DNA from: Pseudomonas fluorescens
GTDB taxonomy: Bacteria > Pseudomonadota > Gammaproteobacteria > Pseudomonadales > Pseudomonadaceae
Assembly: GCF_040448305.1 (NCBI RefSeq)
Contig: NZ_CP148752.1
Coordinates: forward strand, 186,001 to 250,000
Direction of reading: 5' to 3'
DNA length: 64,000 nt
Each line of letters opens with the position of its first letter. Within the stretch, counting starts at the first letter, position 1. The notes beneath the pieces were generated by a model. It worked only from the letters and a program-made list of their open reading frames with translations, had not been told where the DNA came from and made no database searches. Below, one piece after another: positions 43,806-52,709 of the stretch. Position numbers and translations under genes: made by a program.

Positions 43806-45389
43806 TTGAGCGAACTTCTCAACCGCCGCCTGGCTCTGCTCGGCGAGCGCGCTAACCTCTCTCTGCTCGAACAGTGCCTTCACGGCATCGAACGTGAATG
43901 CCTGCGCGTGAACGGCGAAGGTCGCCTGGCGCAAACGCCGCACCCGGAAGAATTGGGTTCCGCGCTGACCAATGAACAGATCACCACCGACTATTCCGAG
44001 TCGCTGCTGGAGTTCATCACCCCGGCCCTGCCCGATCCTGCCGATACGCTGGCGAGCCTGGACAGCATTCACCGCTTTGCCTACAGCAAGCTCGGCAACG
44101 AGTACCTGTGGAGCCCATCGATGCCGTGCCCGTTGCCGGCCGAGGAAGACATCCCGATCGCCTATTACGGCACGTCCAATATCGGGCAGCTCAAGTATGT
44201 CTACCGCAAGGGTCTGGCCCTGCGTTACGGCAAGACCATGCAATGCATTGCCGGCATCCACTACAACTTTTCCCTGCCGGAAAAACTCTGGCCGTTGCTC
44301 AAACAGGCCGAAGGCTTTGTCGGCACCGACCGCGATTTCCAGTCGTCGTCCTACATCGCGCTGATCCGCAACTTCCGCCGCTACAGCTGGCTGCTGATGT
44401 ACCTGTTCGGTGCTTCACCGGCACTGGACGCCGGCTTCCTGCGCGGTCGTTCGCATCAGCTGGAACAACTGGACCCACAGACTTTGTACCTGCCGTACGC
44501 CACCAGCCTGCGCATGAGCGACCTGGGTTACCAGAGCAACGCCCAGGCCGGCCTGACGCCGTGCTACAACGATCTGAACAGCTACACCGACAGCCTGCGC
44601 AAAGCGGTGGCCACGCCGTATGCGCCGTACGTCGAAGTCGGCACCCACCAGGATGGCGAGTGGGTACAGCTCAACACCAACATCCTGCAGATCGAAAACG
44701 AGTACTACTCCAACATCCGCCCGAAACGCGTGACCTACACCGGCGAGCGCCCGATCCAGGCACTGATGGCCCGTGGCATCCAGTACGTCGAAGTACGCTG
44801 CCTGGACATCAACCCGTTCCTGCCAATGGGCATCGACCTTACCGAGTCGCGCTTCCTCGATGCGTTCCTGCTGTACTGCGCGCTCAATGACAGCCCGCTG
44901 CTGACCAACACCAGTTGCGGCAACGCGACCTCGAACTTCCTCAGCGTGGTCAAGGAAGGTCGCCGTCCGGGCCTGCAACTGCAACGGGATGGCCAGCCGG
45001 TTGACCTGAAGGAATGGGCCGGCGAGCTGCTGGAAAAAATCGCTCCGCTTGCGGCGATGCTCGACCAGAGCCATGGTGGCGGTGCCCACAGCAAGGCCCT
45101 GGACGCCCAGATGTCCAAGGTTCAGGACCCGTCCCTGACGCCGTCGGCCCAGGTATTGGCAGCGATGGCCGAACACAAGGAAAGCTTCGCCCAGTTCTCC
45201 CTACGCCAGAGCCAGGCCCATGCCGAGTTCTTCCGCAGCGAGCCGTTACCGGCTGAGGAGCAGGCGAAATTTGAAGAGCGGGCGCGTTCGTCGCTGGCTC
45301 AGCAGGCTGAACTGGAGCAGAACGAAGTCGGCGATTTCGATGTGTTTGTCGGGGCGTACCAGGCGAGCATTCTGGCGATCAGTAACTAA
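43806..45389 (+). CDS. gshA: Glutamate-cysteine ligase
   Basis: A 527-residue enzyme of the gamma-proteobacterial type, which joins glutamate and cysteine in the first step of glutathione synthesis. Conserved segments GIERECLRVNGEGRLAQTPH, TTDYSESLLEFITPA, GIHYNFSLPE, YVEVRCLDINPFLPMGID and SHGGGAHSK are present. The start is taken as TTG 43806 (LSELLNRRLALLGE), because GAAGGA lies eight bases before it; the GTG at 43791 has no ribosome-binding site. This gives the length usual for Pseudomonas. It is a sink for cysteine, in keeping with the sulfur genes nearby. Confidence 0.96.
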   Translation: MSELLNRRLALLGERANLSLLEQCLHGIERECLRVNGEGRLAQTPHPEELGSALTNEQITTDYSESLLEFITPALPDPADTLASLDSIHRFAYSKLGNEYLWSPSMPCPLPAEEDIPIAYYGTSNIGQLKYVYRKGLALRYGKTMQCIAGIHYNFSLPEKLWPLLKQAEGFVGTDRDFQSSSYIALIRNFRRYSWLLMYLFGASPALDAGFLRGRSHQLEQLDPQTLYLPYATSLRMSDLGYQSNAQAGLTPCYNDLNSYTDSLRKAVATPYAPYVEVGTHQDGEWVQLNTNILQIENEYYSNIRPKRVTYTGERPIQALMARGIQYVEVRCLDINPFLPMGIDLTESRFLDAFLLYCALNDSPLLTNTSCGNATSNFLSVVKEGRRPGLQLQRDGQPVDLKEWAGELLEKIAPLAAMLDQSHGGGAHSKALDAQMSKVQDPSLTPSAQVLAAMAEHKESFAQFSLRQSQAHAEFFRSEPLPAEEQAKFEERARSSLAQQAELEQNEVGDFDVFVGAYQASILAISN

Positions 45390-45400
45390 CCGCAGACTAT

Positions 45401-45493
45401 TGTGGCGAGGGAGCTTGCTCCCGCTGGAGGCCGTAGGACTCCCATTTTTGCGGCTGCTACGCAGCCGAGCGGGAGCAAGCTCCCTCGCCACAA
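45401..45493. repeat. REPIN (GTGGCGAGGGAGCTTGCTCCC family)
   Basis: Arms TTGTGGCGAGGGAGCTTGCT and GCAAGCTCCCTCGCCACAA face each other over about 50 bp. The space between holds another small GCGGCTGC/GCAGCCG hairpin. It belongs to the same family as 16379 and 60944. Confidence 0.85.
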
Positions 45494-45539
45494 AAAGCGG
45501 TACGCGGTAACTCCTGTCTAAAGTTTTCCCCTCATAAGC

Positions 45540-45570
45540 TAATTCGAAAAAGTTATTTATTTTCGAATTA
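45540..45570. promoter_or_regulatory. Perfect 11-bp dyad upstream of tauA, candidate operator
   Basis: TAATTCGAAAA (45540-45550) and TTTTCGAATTA (45560-45570) are exact inverted repeats separated by nine bases, in strongly AT-rich DNA about 60-90 bp before the tauA start. It is a good site for a LysR-type factor such as Cbl, CysB or a TauR, but none of these was tested. Confidence 0.6.
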
Positions 45571-45629
45571 TTAGATCATTTAGTCTCTTTATCACGCCGA
45601 CATTCGGTCGCCTGACAAGGAGCTTTCTG

Positions 45630-46607
45630 ATGAAACTGACTTTCCCTCTACGCTTGCTGGCGGCCGCTTCCTTGGCGACAGCGAGTTTTTTTGCCCAGGC
45701 GACCGACTTCACCGTCGCCTACCAGACCACCGTTGACCCGGCGAAAGTCGCCCAGGCTGACGGCGCTTACGAAAAGGCCACCAAGGCCGATATCAGCTGG
45801 CGCAAATTCGACAACGGTGCCGACATCATCGCTGCCATCGCCTCCGGCGACGTACAGATCGGCTACCTCGGCTCCAGCCCCCTGACCGCCGCCATCACCC
45901 GCAAAGTGCCAGTGGAAACTTTCCTCATCGCCACCCAGATCGGCGCCGCCGAAGCCTTGGTCGCCCGCGACGGTTCCGGGATCAAGACCCCGCAAGACCT
46001 GATCGGCAAGAAGATCGCCGTGCCGTTTGTATCCACCGGCCACTACAGCCTGCTCGCTGCGCTCAAGCACTGGAACATCGACCCGTCGAAAGTCACCGTA
46101 CTCAACCTCGCCCCGCCAGCAATTATCGCTGCGTGGAAACGCGGTGACATCGACGCCACGTACGTGTGGGACCCGGCCCTCGGTGTCGCCAAGGAAAACG
46201 GCAAGGTACTGATCACCTCCGGCGAGCTGGCCAAGTTCGGCGCACCGACCTTCGACGCCTGGATCGTGCGCAAGGATTTCGCCGAGAAGCACCCGGAAAT
46301 CGTCACCGCGTTCGCCAAAGTGACCCTGGACGCCTACGCCGATTACCGCAAAGACCCGCAAGCCTGGCTCGCCAACCAGGGCAACGTCGACAAGCTTGTA
46401 AAACTGTCTGGCGCCAAGGCCAGCGACATTCCATTGCTGCTGCAAGGCAACGTCTACCCGCTGGCGGTTGACCAGGTGCTCACTCTCGGCGCGCCGACCA
46501 CCAAAGCCATCACCGACACCGCGGCGTTCCTCAAGGAACAAGGCAAGGTCGAGGCCGTACTGCCGGACTACGCGCCGTACGTCAGCGCCAAGTTCATCAC
46601 CCACTGA
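45630..46607 (+). CDS. tauA: Taurine ABC transporter, periplasmic binding protein
   Basis: A 325-residue exported protein (signal peptide FPLRLLAAASLATASFFAQA). The TauA features TDFTVAYQTTVDPAKVAQAD, ASGDVQIGYLGSSPLTAA, KIAVPFVSTGHYSLLAALKH and AWKRGDIDATYVWDPAL are clear. It captures taurine for the TauBC importer. First gene of tauABCD, with an AAGGAG ribosome-binding site. Confidence 0.95.
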   Translation: MKLTFPLRLLAAASLATASFFAQATDFTVAYQTTVDPAKVAQADGAYEKATKADISWRKFDNGADIIAAIASGDVQIGYLGSSPLTAAITRKVPVETFLIATQIGAAEALVARDGSGIKTPQDLIGKKIAVPFVSTGHYSLLAALKHWNIDPSKVTVLNLAPPAIIAAWKRGDIDATYVWDPALGVAKENGKVLITSGELAKFGAPTFDAWIVRKDFAEKHPEIVTAFAKVTLDAYADYRKDPQAWLANQGNVDKLVKLSGAKASDIPLLLQGNVYPLAVDQVLTLGAPTTKAITDTAAFLKEQGKVEAVLPDYAPYVSAKFITH

Positions 46608-46622
46608 TCGGGAGTCAACGCG

Positions 46623-47417
46623 ATGGCCTTGCTACAGCTGGAGCGCATCAGCGCACAGTACCCCGGCAACCCGGAACCGGTGTTGGCGGATATCTCCCTG
46701 AGCCTGGGGCCCCGGCAATTGCTGGTCGCCCTCGGCCCGTCCGGCAGTGGCAAAACTTCGCTGTTGAACCTGATTGCCGGTTTCGTCGAACCCAGCGCCG
46801 GGCGCATCACCCTCGATGGCGTGCCCGTCAAAGGCCCGAGTGCCGAGCGCGGCGTGGTGTTCCAGGACGACGCGCTGCTGCCGTGGCAAGACGTATTGGC
46901 CAACGTCGGGTTCGGCCTTCAGCTGGCCGGTATCGCCCGGGACAAAGGCGAATCTCGCGCCAGGGAAATGCTCGCCCTGGTCGATCTGTCCGGTTTTGAA
47001 CAGCGCCGCATCTGGCAGCTTTCGGGCGGCCAGAAGCAGCGTGTCGGCCTGGCCCGCGCCCTCGCCGCCGACCCGCGCGTGTTGCTGATGGACGAACCTT
47101 TCGGCGCCCTCGACGCCTTCACTCGCGAGCAAATGCAGGAGTTGCTGCTGCAAATCTGGCAACGCACCGCCAAACCGGTGTTCCTGATTACCCACGACAT
47201 CGAAGAAGCCGTGTTCCTCGCCACCGACCTGATTCTGTTGGCGCCCAACCCTGGGCAAATCGTCGAGCGCCTGAGCCTCGATTTCGGTCAGCGTTATGCC
47301 GCCGGTGAGTCGGCTCGCTCGATCAAGTCCGACCCACGCTTTATCGAAACCCGCGAACACGTACTCGCCAAAGTGTTCTCCCAACGCAGCGCCGCCCAGC
47401 GGCAGGAGCGCGCATGA
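46623..47417 (+). CDS. tauB: Taurine ABC transporter, ATPase
   Basis: A 264-residue ABC ATPase. Walker A GPSGSGKTS, Q-loop in VVFQDDALLPWQDV, signature LSGGQKQRVGLARAL, Walker B VLLMDEPFGALD and the H-loop LITHDIEEAVFL are all intact. It lies 15 bp after tauA and overlaps tauC by four bases. Confidence 0.95.
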   Translation: MALLQLERISAQYPGNPEPVLADISLSLGPRQLLVALGPSGSGKTSLLNLIAGFVEPSAGRITLDGVPVKGPSAERGVVFQDDALLPWQDVLANVGFGLQLAGIARDKGESRAREMLALVDLSGFEQRRIWQLSGGQKQRVGLARALAADPRVLLMDEPFGALDAFTREQMQELLLQIWQRTAKPVFLITHDIEEAVFLATDLILLAPNPGQIVERLSLDFGQRYAAGESARSIKSDPRFIETREHVLAKVFSQRSAAQRQERA

Positions 47418-48247
47418 GCAGTTACGAAATTCCCGTCGCAGCGATAGCGCCAGGCTCAGCCGTGATTCCGGCAAGTCGCCGTTTGAGCACTCGCTGGATC
47501 AGTGTGCTGACACTGGTCGTTCTCGTTGCCATTTGGTGGGCCGTAACGGCGACCGGCTTGATCGAGCCGCTGTTCCTGCCGCCGCCCTCCGCCGTGCTGC
47601 AAAAAGGCTGGCTGCTGGCGACCTCGGGTTACATGGATTCAACCCTGTGGCAGCACCTGGGCGCGAGCCTGAGCCGTATCGGCCTGGGCCTGGGCTTTGC
47701 GATTCTCACCGCCGTGCCGGTGGGAATCGCCATCGGCGCCAACCGTATCGCCCGTGGCGTGCTCGACCCGCTGATCGAGTTCTACCGGCCGATTCCGCCG
47801 TTGGCTTATCTGCCACTGATCGTGATCTGGTGCGGCATCGGTGAATTATCGAAAGTGCTGCTGATCTACCTGGCGATCTTCGCCCCGATTGCCATCGCCA
47901 CCGCCACCGGCGTGCGCACCGTCGACCCGGCCAAATTGCGTGCCGCGCAGTCGCTGGGCGCAACGCGCGTGCAGTTGATTCGCCACGTCATTTTGCCGAG
48001 TGCCTTACCGGACATTCTGACCGGTGTGCGCATTGGCCTCGGCGTGGGTTGGTCGACACTGGTCGCCGCCGAACTGATCGCCGCCACCAGCGGCCTGGGT
48101 TTCATGGTGCAATCGGCCGCACAGTTTCTGGTCACCGATGTGGTGGTACTGGGGATTTTGGTGATCGCACTGATCGCCTTTGCGATGGAGTTGGGCCTGC
48201 GTGCCCTGCAACGCAAGTTGGTGCCGTGGCATGGCCAGGCCCACTGA
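47414..48247 (+). CDS. tauC: Taurine ABC transporter, permease
   Basis: A 277-residue inner-membrane protein with about six helices and the permease EAA loop (AAQSLGATRVQLIRHVILPS). The ISVLTLVVLVAIWWAVTATG helix begins the membrane part. It is coupled to tauB (ATGA) and followed by a REPIN before tauD. Confidence 0.94.
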   Translation: MSSYEIPVAAIAPGSAVIPASRRLSTRWISVLTLVVLVAIWWAVTATGLIEPLFLPPPSAVLQKGWLLATSGYMDSTLWQHLGASLSRIGLGLGFAILTAVPVGIAIGANRIARGVLDPLIEFYRPIPPLAYLPLIVIWCGIGELSKVLLIYLAIFAPIAIATATGVRTVDPAKLRAAQSLGATRVQLIRHVILPSALPDILTGVRIGLGVGWSTLVAAELIAATSGLGFMVQSAAQFLVTDVVVLGILVIALIAFAMELGLRALQRKLVPWHGQAH

Positions 48248-48268
48248 ATAATTGTTCTATGCAAAACC

Positions 48269-48360
48269 CTGTGGGAGCGAGCTTGCTCGCGATTGCATAG
48301 TGTCAGACACCACGGCTGTAACTGACAAATCGCTATCGCGAGCAAGCTCGCTCCCACAGT
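48269..48360. repeat. REPIN between tauC and tauD
   Basis: Arms CTGTGGGAGCGAGCTTGCTC and ATCGCGAGCAAGCTCGCTCC, about 45 bp apart. Its place inside a tau operon could attenuate or stabilise the transcript so that tauD is expressed at a different level. Confidence 0.85.
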
Positions 48361-48391
48361 GGTCAACAGCCCGAATTTGAAGAGAACCACC

Positions 48392-49234
48392 ATGAGCCAT
48401 CTGACCATCGCCCCCCTAAGCTCCGCCCTCGGCGCACAGATCAGTGGCATCGACATCAGCCAGCCGCTGAACCTTGAACAGCGCGATGCCATCGAACAGG
48501 CCCTGCTCAAGCATCAGGTGCTGTTCTTCCGCAACCAGCCGATCACGCCACAGCAACAGGCGCGATTCGCCGCGAATTTCGGCGACCTGCACATTCACCC
48601 GATCTACCCGAATGTGCCGGAGCAACCCGAAGTGCTGATCCTCGACACCGCCGTCACCGACGTGCGCGATAACGCGATCTGGCACACCGACGTGACCTTC
48701 CTGTCGACCCCGGCCATGGGCGCGGTGCTCAGCGCCAAGCTGCTGCCGGAGTTTGGTGGCGACACGTTATGGGCCAGCGGGATTGCGGCGTATGAAGCCT
48801 TGTCGGAGTCGCTGAAAACCTTGCTCGAAGGTCTGACCGCCACCCATGACTTCACCCGTTCGTTTCCGCTGGAGCGCTATGGCAACACGCCTGAGGCACT
48901 GGCCCAGTGGGAAGAAGCACGGCGCAAGAATCCGCCGCTGTCGCACCCGGTGATCCGCACGCACCCGGTCAGCGGGCGCCGCTCGCTGTTCGTCAACGAA
49001 GGCTTCACCTCGAAGATCAACGAGTTGTCGGAAACCGAGAGCGAGGCGATTCTGAAATTCCTGTTCGCCCATTCAACGCGGCCTGAGTTCACTATTCGCT
49101 GGCGCTGGCAGCAGGACGACATTGCGTTCTGGGACAACCGCGTGACCCAGCATTACGCGGTGGACGATTACCGACCGGCGCGGCGGGTGATGCAGCGGGC
49201 GACGGTGTTGGGGGATGTGCCTTTCTTTCGCTGA
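48392..49234 (+). CDS. tauD: Taurine dioxygenase
   Basis: A 280-residue Fe(II)/2-oxoglutarate enzyme that splits taurine to sulfite and aminoacetaldehyde. His98 and Asp100 in WHTDVTF, and the distal His in DNRVTQHYAVDDY, make the metal triad at nearly the same positions as in E. coli TauD. Last gene of the tau cluster, separated from tauC by a REPIN. It is related to the dioxygenase at 1326 but is closer to authentic TauD. Confidence 0.94.
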   Translation: MSHLTIAPLSSALGAQISGIDISQPLNLEQRDAIEQALLKHQVLFFRNQPITPQQQARFAANFGDLHIHPIYPNVPEQPEVLILDTAVTDVRDNAIWHTDVTFLSTPAMGAVLSAKLLPEFGGDTLWASGIAAYEALSESLKTLLEGLTATHDFTRSFPLERYGNTPEALAQWEEARRKNPPLSHPVIRTHPVSGRRSLFVNEGFTSKINELSETESEAILKFLFAHSTRPEFTIRWRWQQDDIAFWDNRVTQHYAVDDYRPARRVMQRATVLGDVPFFR

Positions 49235-49265
49235 CCCCTGAAATCTTTACTGTCAGGGCTGGCCC

Positions 49266-49341
49266 CATCGCGAGCAAGCTCGCTCCCACAGGGTATGTGC
49301 TTGACGCAGATCCAATGTGGGAGCGAGCTTGCTCGCGATGG
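49266..49341. repeat. REPIN after tauD
   Basis: Arms ATCGCGAGCAAGCTCGCTCC (49267-49286) and GTGGGAGCGAGCTTGCTCGC (49318-49337) lie between the convergent ends of tauD and the aldo-keto reductase gene. Confidence 0.85.
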
Positions 49342-49378
49342 CGATCTGAAAGGCGCCGAATAATCCGACGCCAACTAC

Positions 49379-50416
49379 TTACTCAGCCGTCGAAGGCTTC
49401 TCCCAAAGATTGATTCCGCCCTCCTGGGCAAACCGGTCAATCTCCGCCAGTTCTTGCGCACTGAAGCTCAGGTTCTTCAACGCCCCGACGTTCTCGATGA
49501 TCTGCTCCGGCCGGCTCGCGCCGATCAAGGCCGAAGTGACCCGAGGATCGCGCAGGGTCCAGGCCAGGGCCAATTGCGCCAGGCTCTGGCCACGACGCCT
49601 GGCGATTTCGTTGAGTGCCCGCACCTGGGCAATGTTGGCCTCGGACAAGTGCGACGCCTGCAACGAACCACCGCCCGGACGATTGACCCGTGCATCCGTC
49701 GGCACGCCATTGAGGTATTTGTCGGTCAGCAGGCCCTGGGCCAGCGGGGTGAAGGCAATCACGCCGGTGCCGAGCTCCTCGGTGGTGTCCAACAGATCTT
49801 TTTCCACCCAGCGATTGAGCAGGTTGTAGGCCGGCTGGTGAATCAGCAGCGGCACTTTCCACTCTTTGAGCAACGCCGCCATTTCGCGGGTTTTCACCCC
49901 GGAATAGGACGAGATGCCGATGTATAGCGCCTTGCCCTGCTGCACCGCCGTGGCGAGTGCGCTGGCGGTTTCTTCCAGTGGAGTGTCCGGGTCAAAACGG
50001 TGGGAGTAAAAGATATCGACGTAGTCCACGCCCAGGCGTTGCAGGCTCTGGTCGAGGCTGGCCAGCACGTACTTGCGCGAACCGCCGCCCTGACCGTAAG
50101 GGCCGGGCCACATGTCCCAACCGGCCTTGCTGGAAATGATCAGCTCGTCGCGGTACTGCTTGAAGTCTTCACGCAGTAAACGGCCGAAGTTGATCTCGGC
50201 GCTGCCATACGGCGGGCCGTAGTTGTTGGCCAGGTCGAAGTGGTTGATGCCCAGGTCGAATGCCGTGCGCAACAACGCGCGCTGGGTATCGATCGGCGTG
50301 CTGTCGCCGAAGTTGTGCCACAGGCCCAACGACAGCGCCGGCAGCACCAGCCCGCTGCGGCCCACGCGGCGGTAGGGGATGGAGTCGTAGCGGTTTTCGG
50401 CAGCGGTGTAGGTCAT
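49379..50416 (-). CDS. mgrA: Aldo-keto reductase, L-glyceraldehyde 3-phosphate reductase type
   Basis: A 345-residue AKR14-like enzyme. The N-terminal YRRVGRSGLVLPALSLGLWH and GINHFDLANNYGPPYGSAE carry the catalytic Asp and Tyr. A Lys appears in IISSKAGWDMWPGPYG, and the C-terminal NADPH segment is LAWTLRDPRVTSALIGASRP. ATG 50416 has AGAGGA upstream, so the longer frame is not used. The E. coli homologue YghZ reduces methylglyoxal and L-glyceraldehyde 3-phosphate. It stands alone between a REPIN and a LysR gene. Confidence 0.9.
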   Translation of the reverse strand: MTYTAAENRYDSIPYRRVGRSGLVLPALSLGLWHNFGDSTPIDTQRALLRTAFDLGINHFDLANNYGPPYGSAEINFGRLLREDFKQYRDELIISSKAGWDMWPGPYGQGGGSRKYVLASLDQSLQRLGVDYVDIFYSHRFDPDTPLEETASALATAVQQGKALYIGISSYSGVKTREMAALLKEWKVPLLIHQPAYNLLNRWVEKDLLDTTEELGTGVIAFTPLAQGLLTDKYLNGVPTDARVNRPGGGSLQASHLSEANIAQVRALNEIARRRGQSLAQLALAWTLRDPRVTSALIGASRPEQIIENVGALKNLSFSAQELAEIDRFAQEGGINLWEKPSTAE

Positions 50417-50550
50417 CGAATCCTCTCTTGTCGGTCTTGAATCTGGTATCGACTGCTTTGCCAGTCGCCCAGCATACGCCCGGACAAACACCAGAAAACC
50501 CCTGATTCGACTAATGACTGAAACGTTTCACGTATTTCCCCGCCAACAAG

Positions 50551-51441
50551 CTACTGTGCCCCCGCAAACACCTCTCCCAACCAGTCCACAAACACCCGGA
50601 CCCTGGGCGACATGTGTCGGTTGTGCGGGTACAACACCGATACCGGCATTGATGGCGGAGGGGTGTCGACGAGGACTTCCTGCACCAGGCCTTGGGAGAT
50701 CTGCGTTTCCATTCGGTAGTGCGGGCACTGGATCAGGCCCAGCCCGGCAATCGCTGAGGCGGCGTAGATTTCTGCGCCGAACACCGAGACTGCACCGTCT
50801 ATGGCCACTTCCTTGAGTTCACCGTCCACCATGAATTCAAACGGGAACAACTTGGCCGTCGTACGCGAAACGTAGTTCACCGCACGGTGCCGACTCAGGT
50901 CGGCGAGGCTTTTCGGTTCGCCGTATATACGTAAATAGGCGGGGCTGGCGCAGGTGATCTGACGCAGGTTGGCGACACGTTTGCCGATCAGCGTGGAGTC
51001 GCCCAATGTTCCTGCGCGCAACACGCAATCGATACCTTCGGTGATCAGGTCGACCTGGCGGTCAGCCTCGCTGATGGACAGTTCTATGTCGGGATAACGC
51101 GCCATGAATTGCGGCAACGCCGGGATCACGAAGTGCTTGGCCAATGTCCCGTGCAAGTCCACCCGCAGCCGCCCCTTCGGGGCCACACCGCGAAACGCCA
51201 ATTCCGCTTCTTCCAGCTCTGCCAGCAGTTGCACGCAACGCAGGTAGTACGCCTCGCCATCCAGCGTCGGACGCACTTTACGCGTGCTGCGTTCCAACAA
51301 ACGCGTACCCAGCCAGGCCTCGAACTGATTCAAGGTGTGGGTCAGTGTCGCGCGTGGCAGGTTCAGGTCATCGGCTGCCTGCGTGAAGCTGCTGCGCTCG
51401 TAGATCCGCACAAAAACCTTCATCGCTTTGACTTGGTCCAC
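50551..51441 (-). CDS. LysR-family regulator (CrgA/DmlR-like), divergent from an SDR gene
   Basis: A 296-residue LysR protein. HTH at residues 1-60 (MKVFVRIYERSSFTQAADDL, LTHTLNQFEAWLGTRLLERS), then a binding domain with LRVDLHGTLAKHFVIPALPQ. The SDR gene is transcribed away from it across 120 bp, the usual layout for a LysR regulator and its target. Confidence 0.92.
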   Translation of the reverse strand: MDQVKAMKVFVRIYERSSFTQAADDLNLPRATLTHTLNQFEAWLGTRLLERSTRKVRPTLDGEAYYLRCVQLLAELEEAELAFRGVAPKGRLRVDLHGTLAKHFVIPALPQFMARYPDIELSISEADRQVDLITEGIDCVLRAGTLGDSTLIGKRVANLRQITCASPAYLRIYGEPKSLADLSRHRAVNYVSRTTAKLFPFEFMVDGELKEVAIDGAVSVFGAEIYAASAIAGLGLIQCPHYRMETQISQGLVQEVLVDTPPPSMPVSVLYPHNRHMSPRVRVFVDWLGEVFAGAQ

Positions 51442-51561
51442 AGCTCACTCCAGGCGCTCGATTGTTGGCGATTATTGAACAGTCAAGGCAACTCTGGTGC
51501 ATTTATCGGCCTGAGTAAACATGTGAAATTGGCTTCACACCCCATCAACAGGAACATCAAC

Positions 51562-52302
51562 ATGGCTCATCAAACTCCGAAAGTCGCCATCGTTACCGGC
51601 GCCTCCCGCGGCATCGGCGCGGTCATCGCCAAACAACTGGCCAGCGAAGGTTTCGCCGTTGCCATCAACTTCGCCAGCAGCGCCACCGAAGCCTCGAAAC
51701 GGGTGGTGGAGCTGCGTCAGGCCGGCCACCAGGCCATAGCGATCAAGGCCGATGTGGCCAATGCCGACGAGGTGCGCCGGATGTTCGACGAGGTTGAAAC
51801 CCAGTTCGGCAAGGTCGATGTTTTGGTGAACAACGCCGGCATCCTCAAGGTCCTGCCGTTGGCGCAACACAGCGACGAACTGTTCGAGCAGAACTTCAAC
51901 ATCCACGCTCGCGGTACCTTCAATACCCTGCGTGAAGCGGCGACCCGCCTGAACAGCGGCGGCCGGATCATCAACTTCTCCAGCAGCATCGTCGGCATGA
52001 ACCTGCCGGGCTACGCGGTGTACATCGCCAGCAAAGCGGCAGTGGAATCCCTGACCCAGGTATTCGCCAAAGAGATGCGCGGGCGCAACATCACCGTCAA
52101 TGCGGTGGCTCCCGGCCCGGTGGCGACTGAGCTGTTTTTGCACGGCAAGAGTGAGGAGCAGATTCAGAATTTCGCGAAGATGGCGCCGCTGGAGCGCCTG
52201 GGTCAGCCAGAAGACATTGCCCGAGTCGTGTCCTTCCTCGCCGGACCGGATTCGGCGTGGGTCAACGGGCAGGTTTTGCGGGTCAATGGTGGGTTGGTTT
52301 AA
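51562..52302 (+). CDS. Short-chain dehydrogenase/reductase
   Basis: A 246-residue SDR. The NAD(P)-binding TGASRGIGAVIAKQL is at the N-terminus, then NNAGIL, a Ser in NFSSSIVGM, the catalytic YxxxK in YAVYIASKAAVE, and APGPVATELF. It ends in WVNGQVLRVNGGLV as usual. The Asn in FASSATE near residue 37 hints at NADP preference. Substrate unknown. Regulated, probably, by the divergent LysR protein. AGGAA precedes the ATG at 51562. Confidence 0.93.
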   Translation: MAHQTPKVAIVTGASRGIGAVIAKQLASEGFAVAINFASSATEASKRVVELRQAGHQAIAIKADVANADEVRRMFDEVETQFGKVDVLVNNAGILKVLPLAQHSDELFEQNFNIHARGTFNTLREAATRLNSGGRIINFSSSIVGMNLPGYAVYIASKAAVESLTQVFAKEMRGRNITVNAVAPGPVATELFLHGKSEEQIQNFAKMAPLERLGQPEDIARVVSFLAGPDSAWVNGQVLRVNGGLV

Positions 52303-52331
52303 CTATGCTCAGACAAATACCGCAGTGACCC

Positions 52332-52398
52332 TATCGCGAGCAGGCTCGCTCCCACAGAGCTCGCCGTGATCCTTGTAGGAGCGAGCCTGCTCGCGATA
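52332..52398. repeat. REPIN (GAGCAGGCTCGC family)
   Basis: Arms TATCGCGAGCAGGCTCGCTC and GAGCGAGCCTGCTCGCGATA are exact inverted repeats about 25 bp apart. Confidence 0.85.
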
Positions 52399-52439
52399 GC
52401 GGCCTCGATGGCAGCACACATCTGAAGGCAGAGCCCACC

Positions 52440-52700
52440 ATGCACACCACCATCATCATCACCTTCGGCCTGATCCTCCTGGCGCTGATGCTCTACATCG
52501 GCGAGAAAATCGGCTTCACCCGCCAGACCCTGGCCTACGGTTTTATCCTGCTGTGGCTGGCGCTGACGCTGATCAATGGCGCAGTCGGCATGGTGCATGC
52601 CGGCCAGCCATTGAGCACCGAACTGGTGGTTGGTAGCGCCGTATTCGGTGTCCCGGTGGCGGCGCTGGTGTTGTTCATGGTGTTGACCGCCGAGACGTGA
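52440..52700 (+). CDS. Small inner-membrane protein of unknown function
   Basis: An 86-residue protein with three predicted membrane helices (TIIITFGLILLALMLYIG, LAYGFILLWLALTLINGAV, VFGVPVAALVLFMVL). AAGGCAGAG is upstream. It is convergent with the BCCT transporter gene with only 9 bp between stops. No family recognised. Confidence 0.75.
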   Translation: MHTTIIITFGLILLALMLYIGEKIGFTRQTLAYGFILLWLALTLINGAVGMVHAGQPLSTELVVGSAVFGVPVAALVLFMVLTAET

Positions 52701-52709
52701 AGGCCTTGA

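Noticed and set aside
48269..49341. Repeated ~25-bp units around tauD as a possible CRISPR array
   Set aside because: The units are inverted pairs of REP sequences separated by a gene, not direct repeats with regular spacers, and no cas genes are present.
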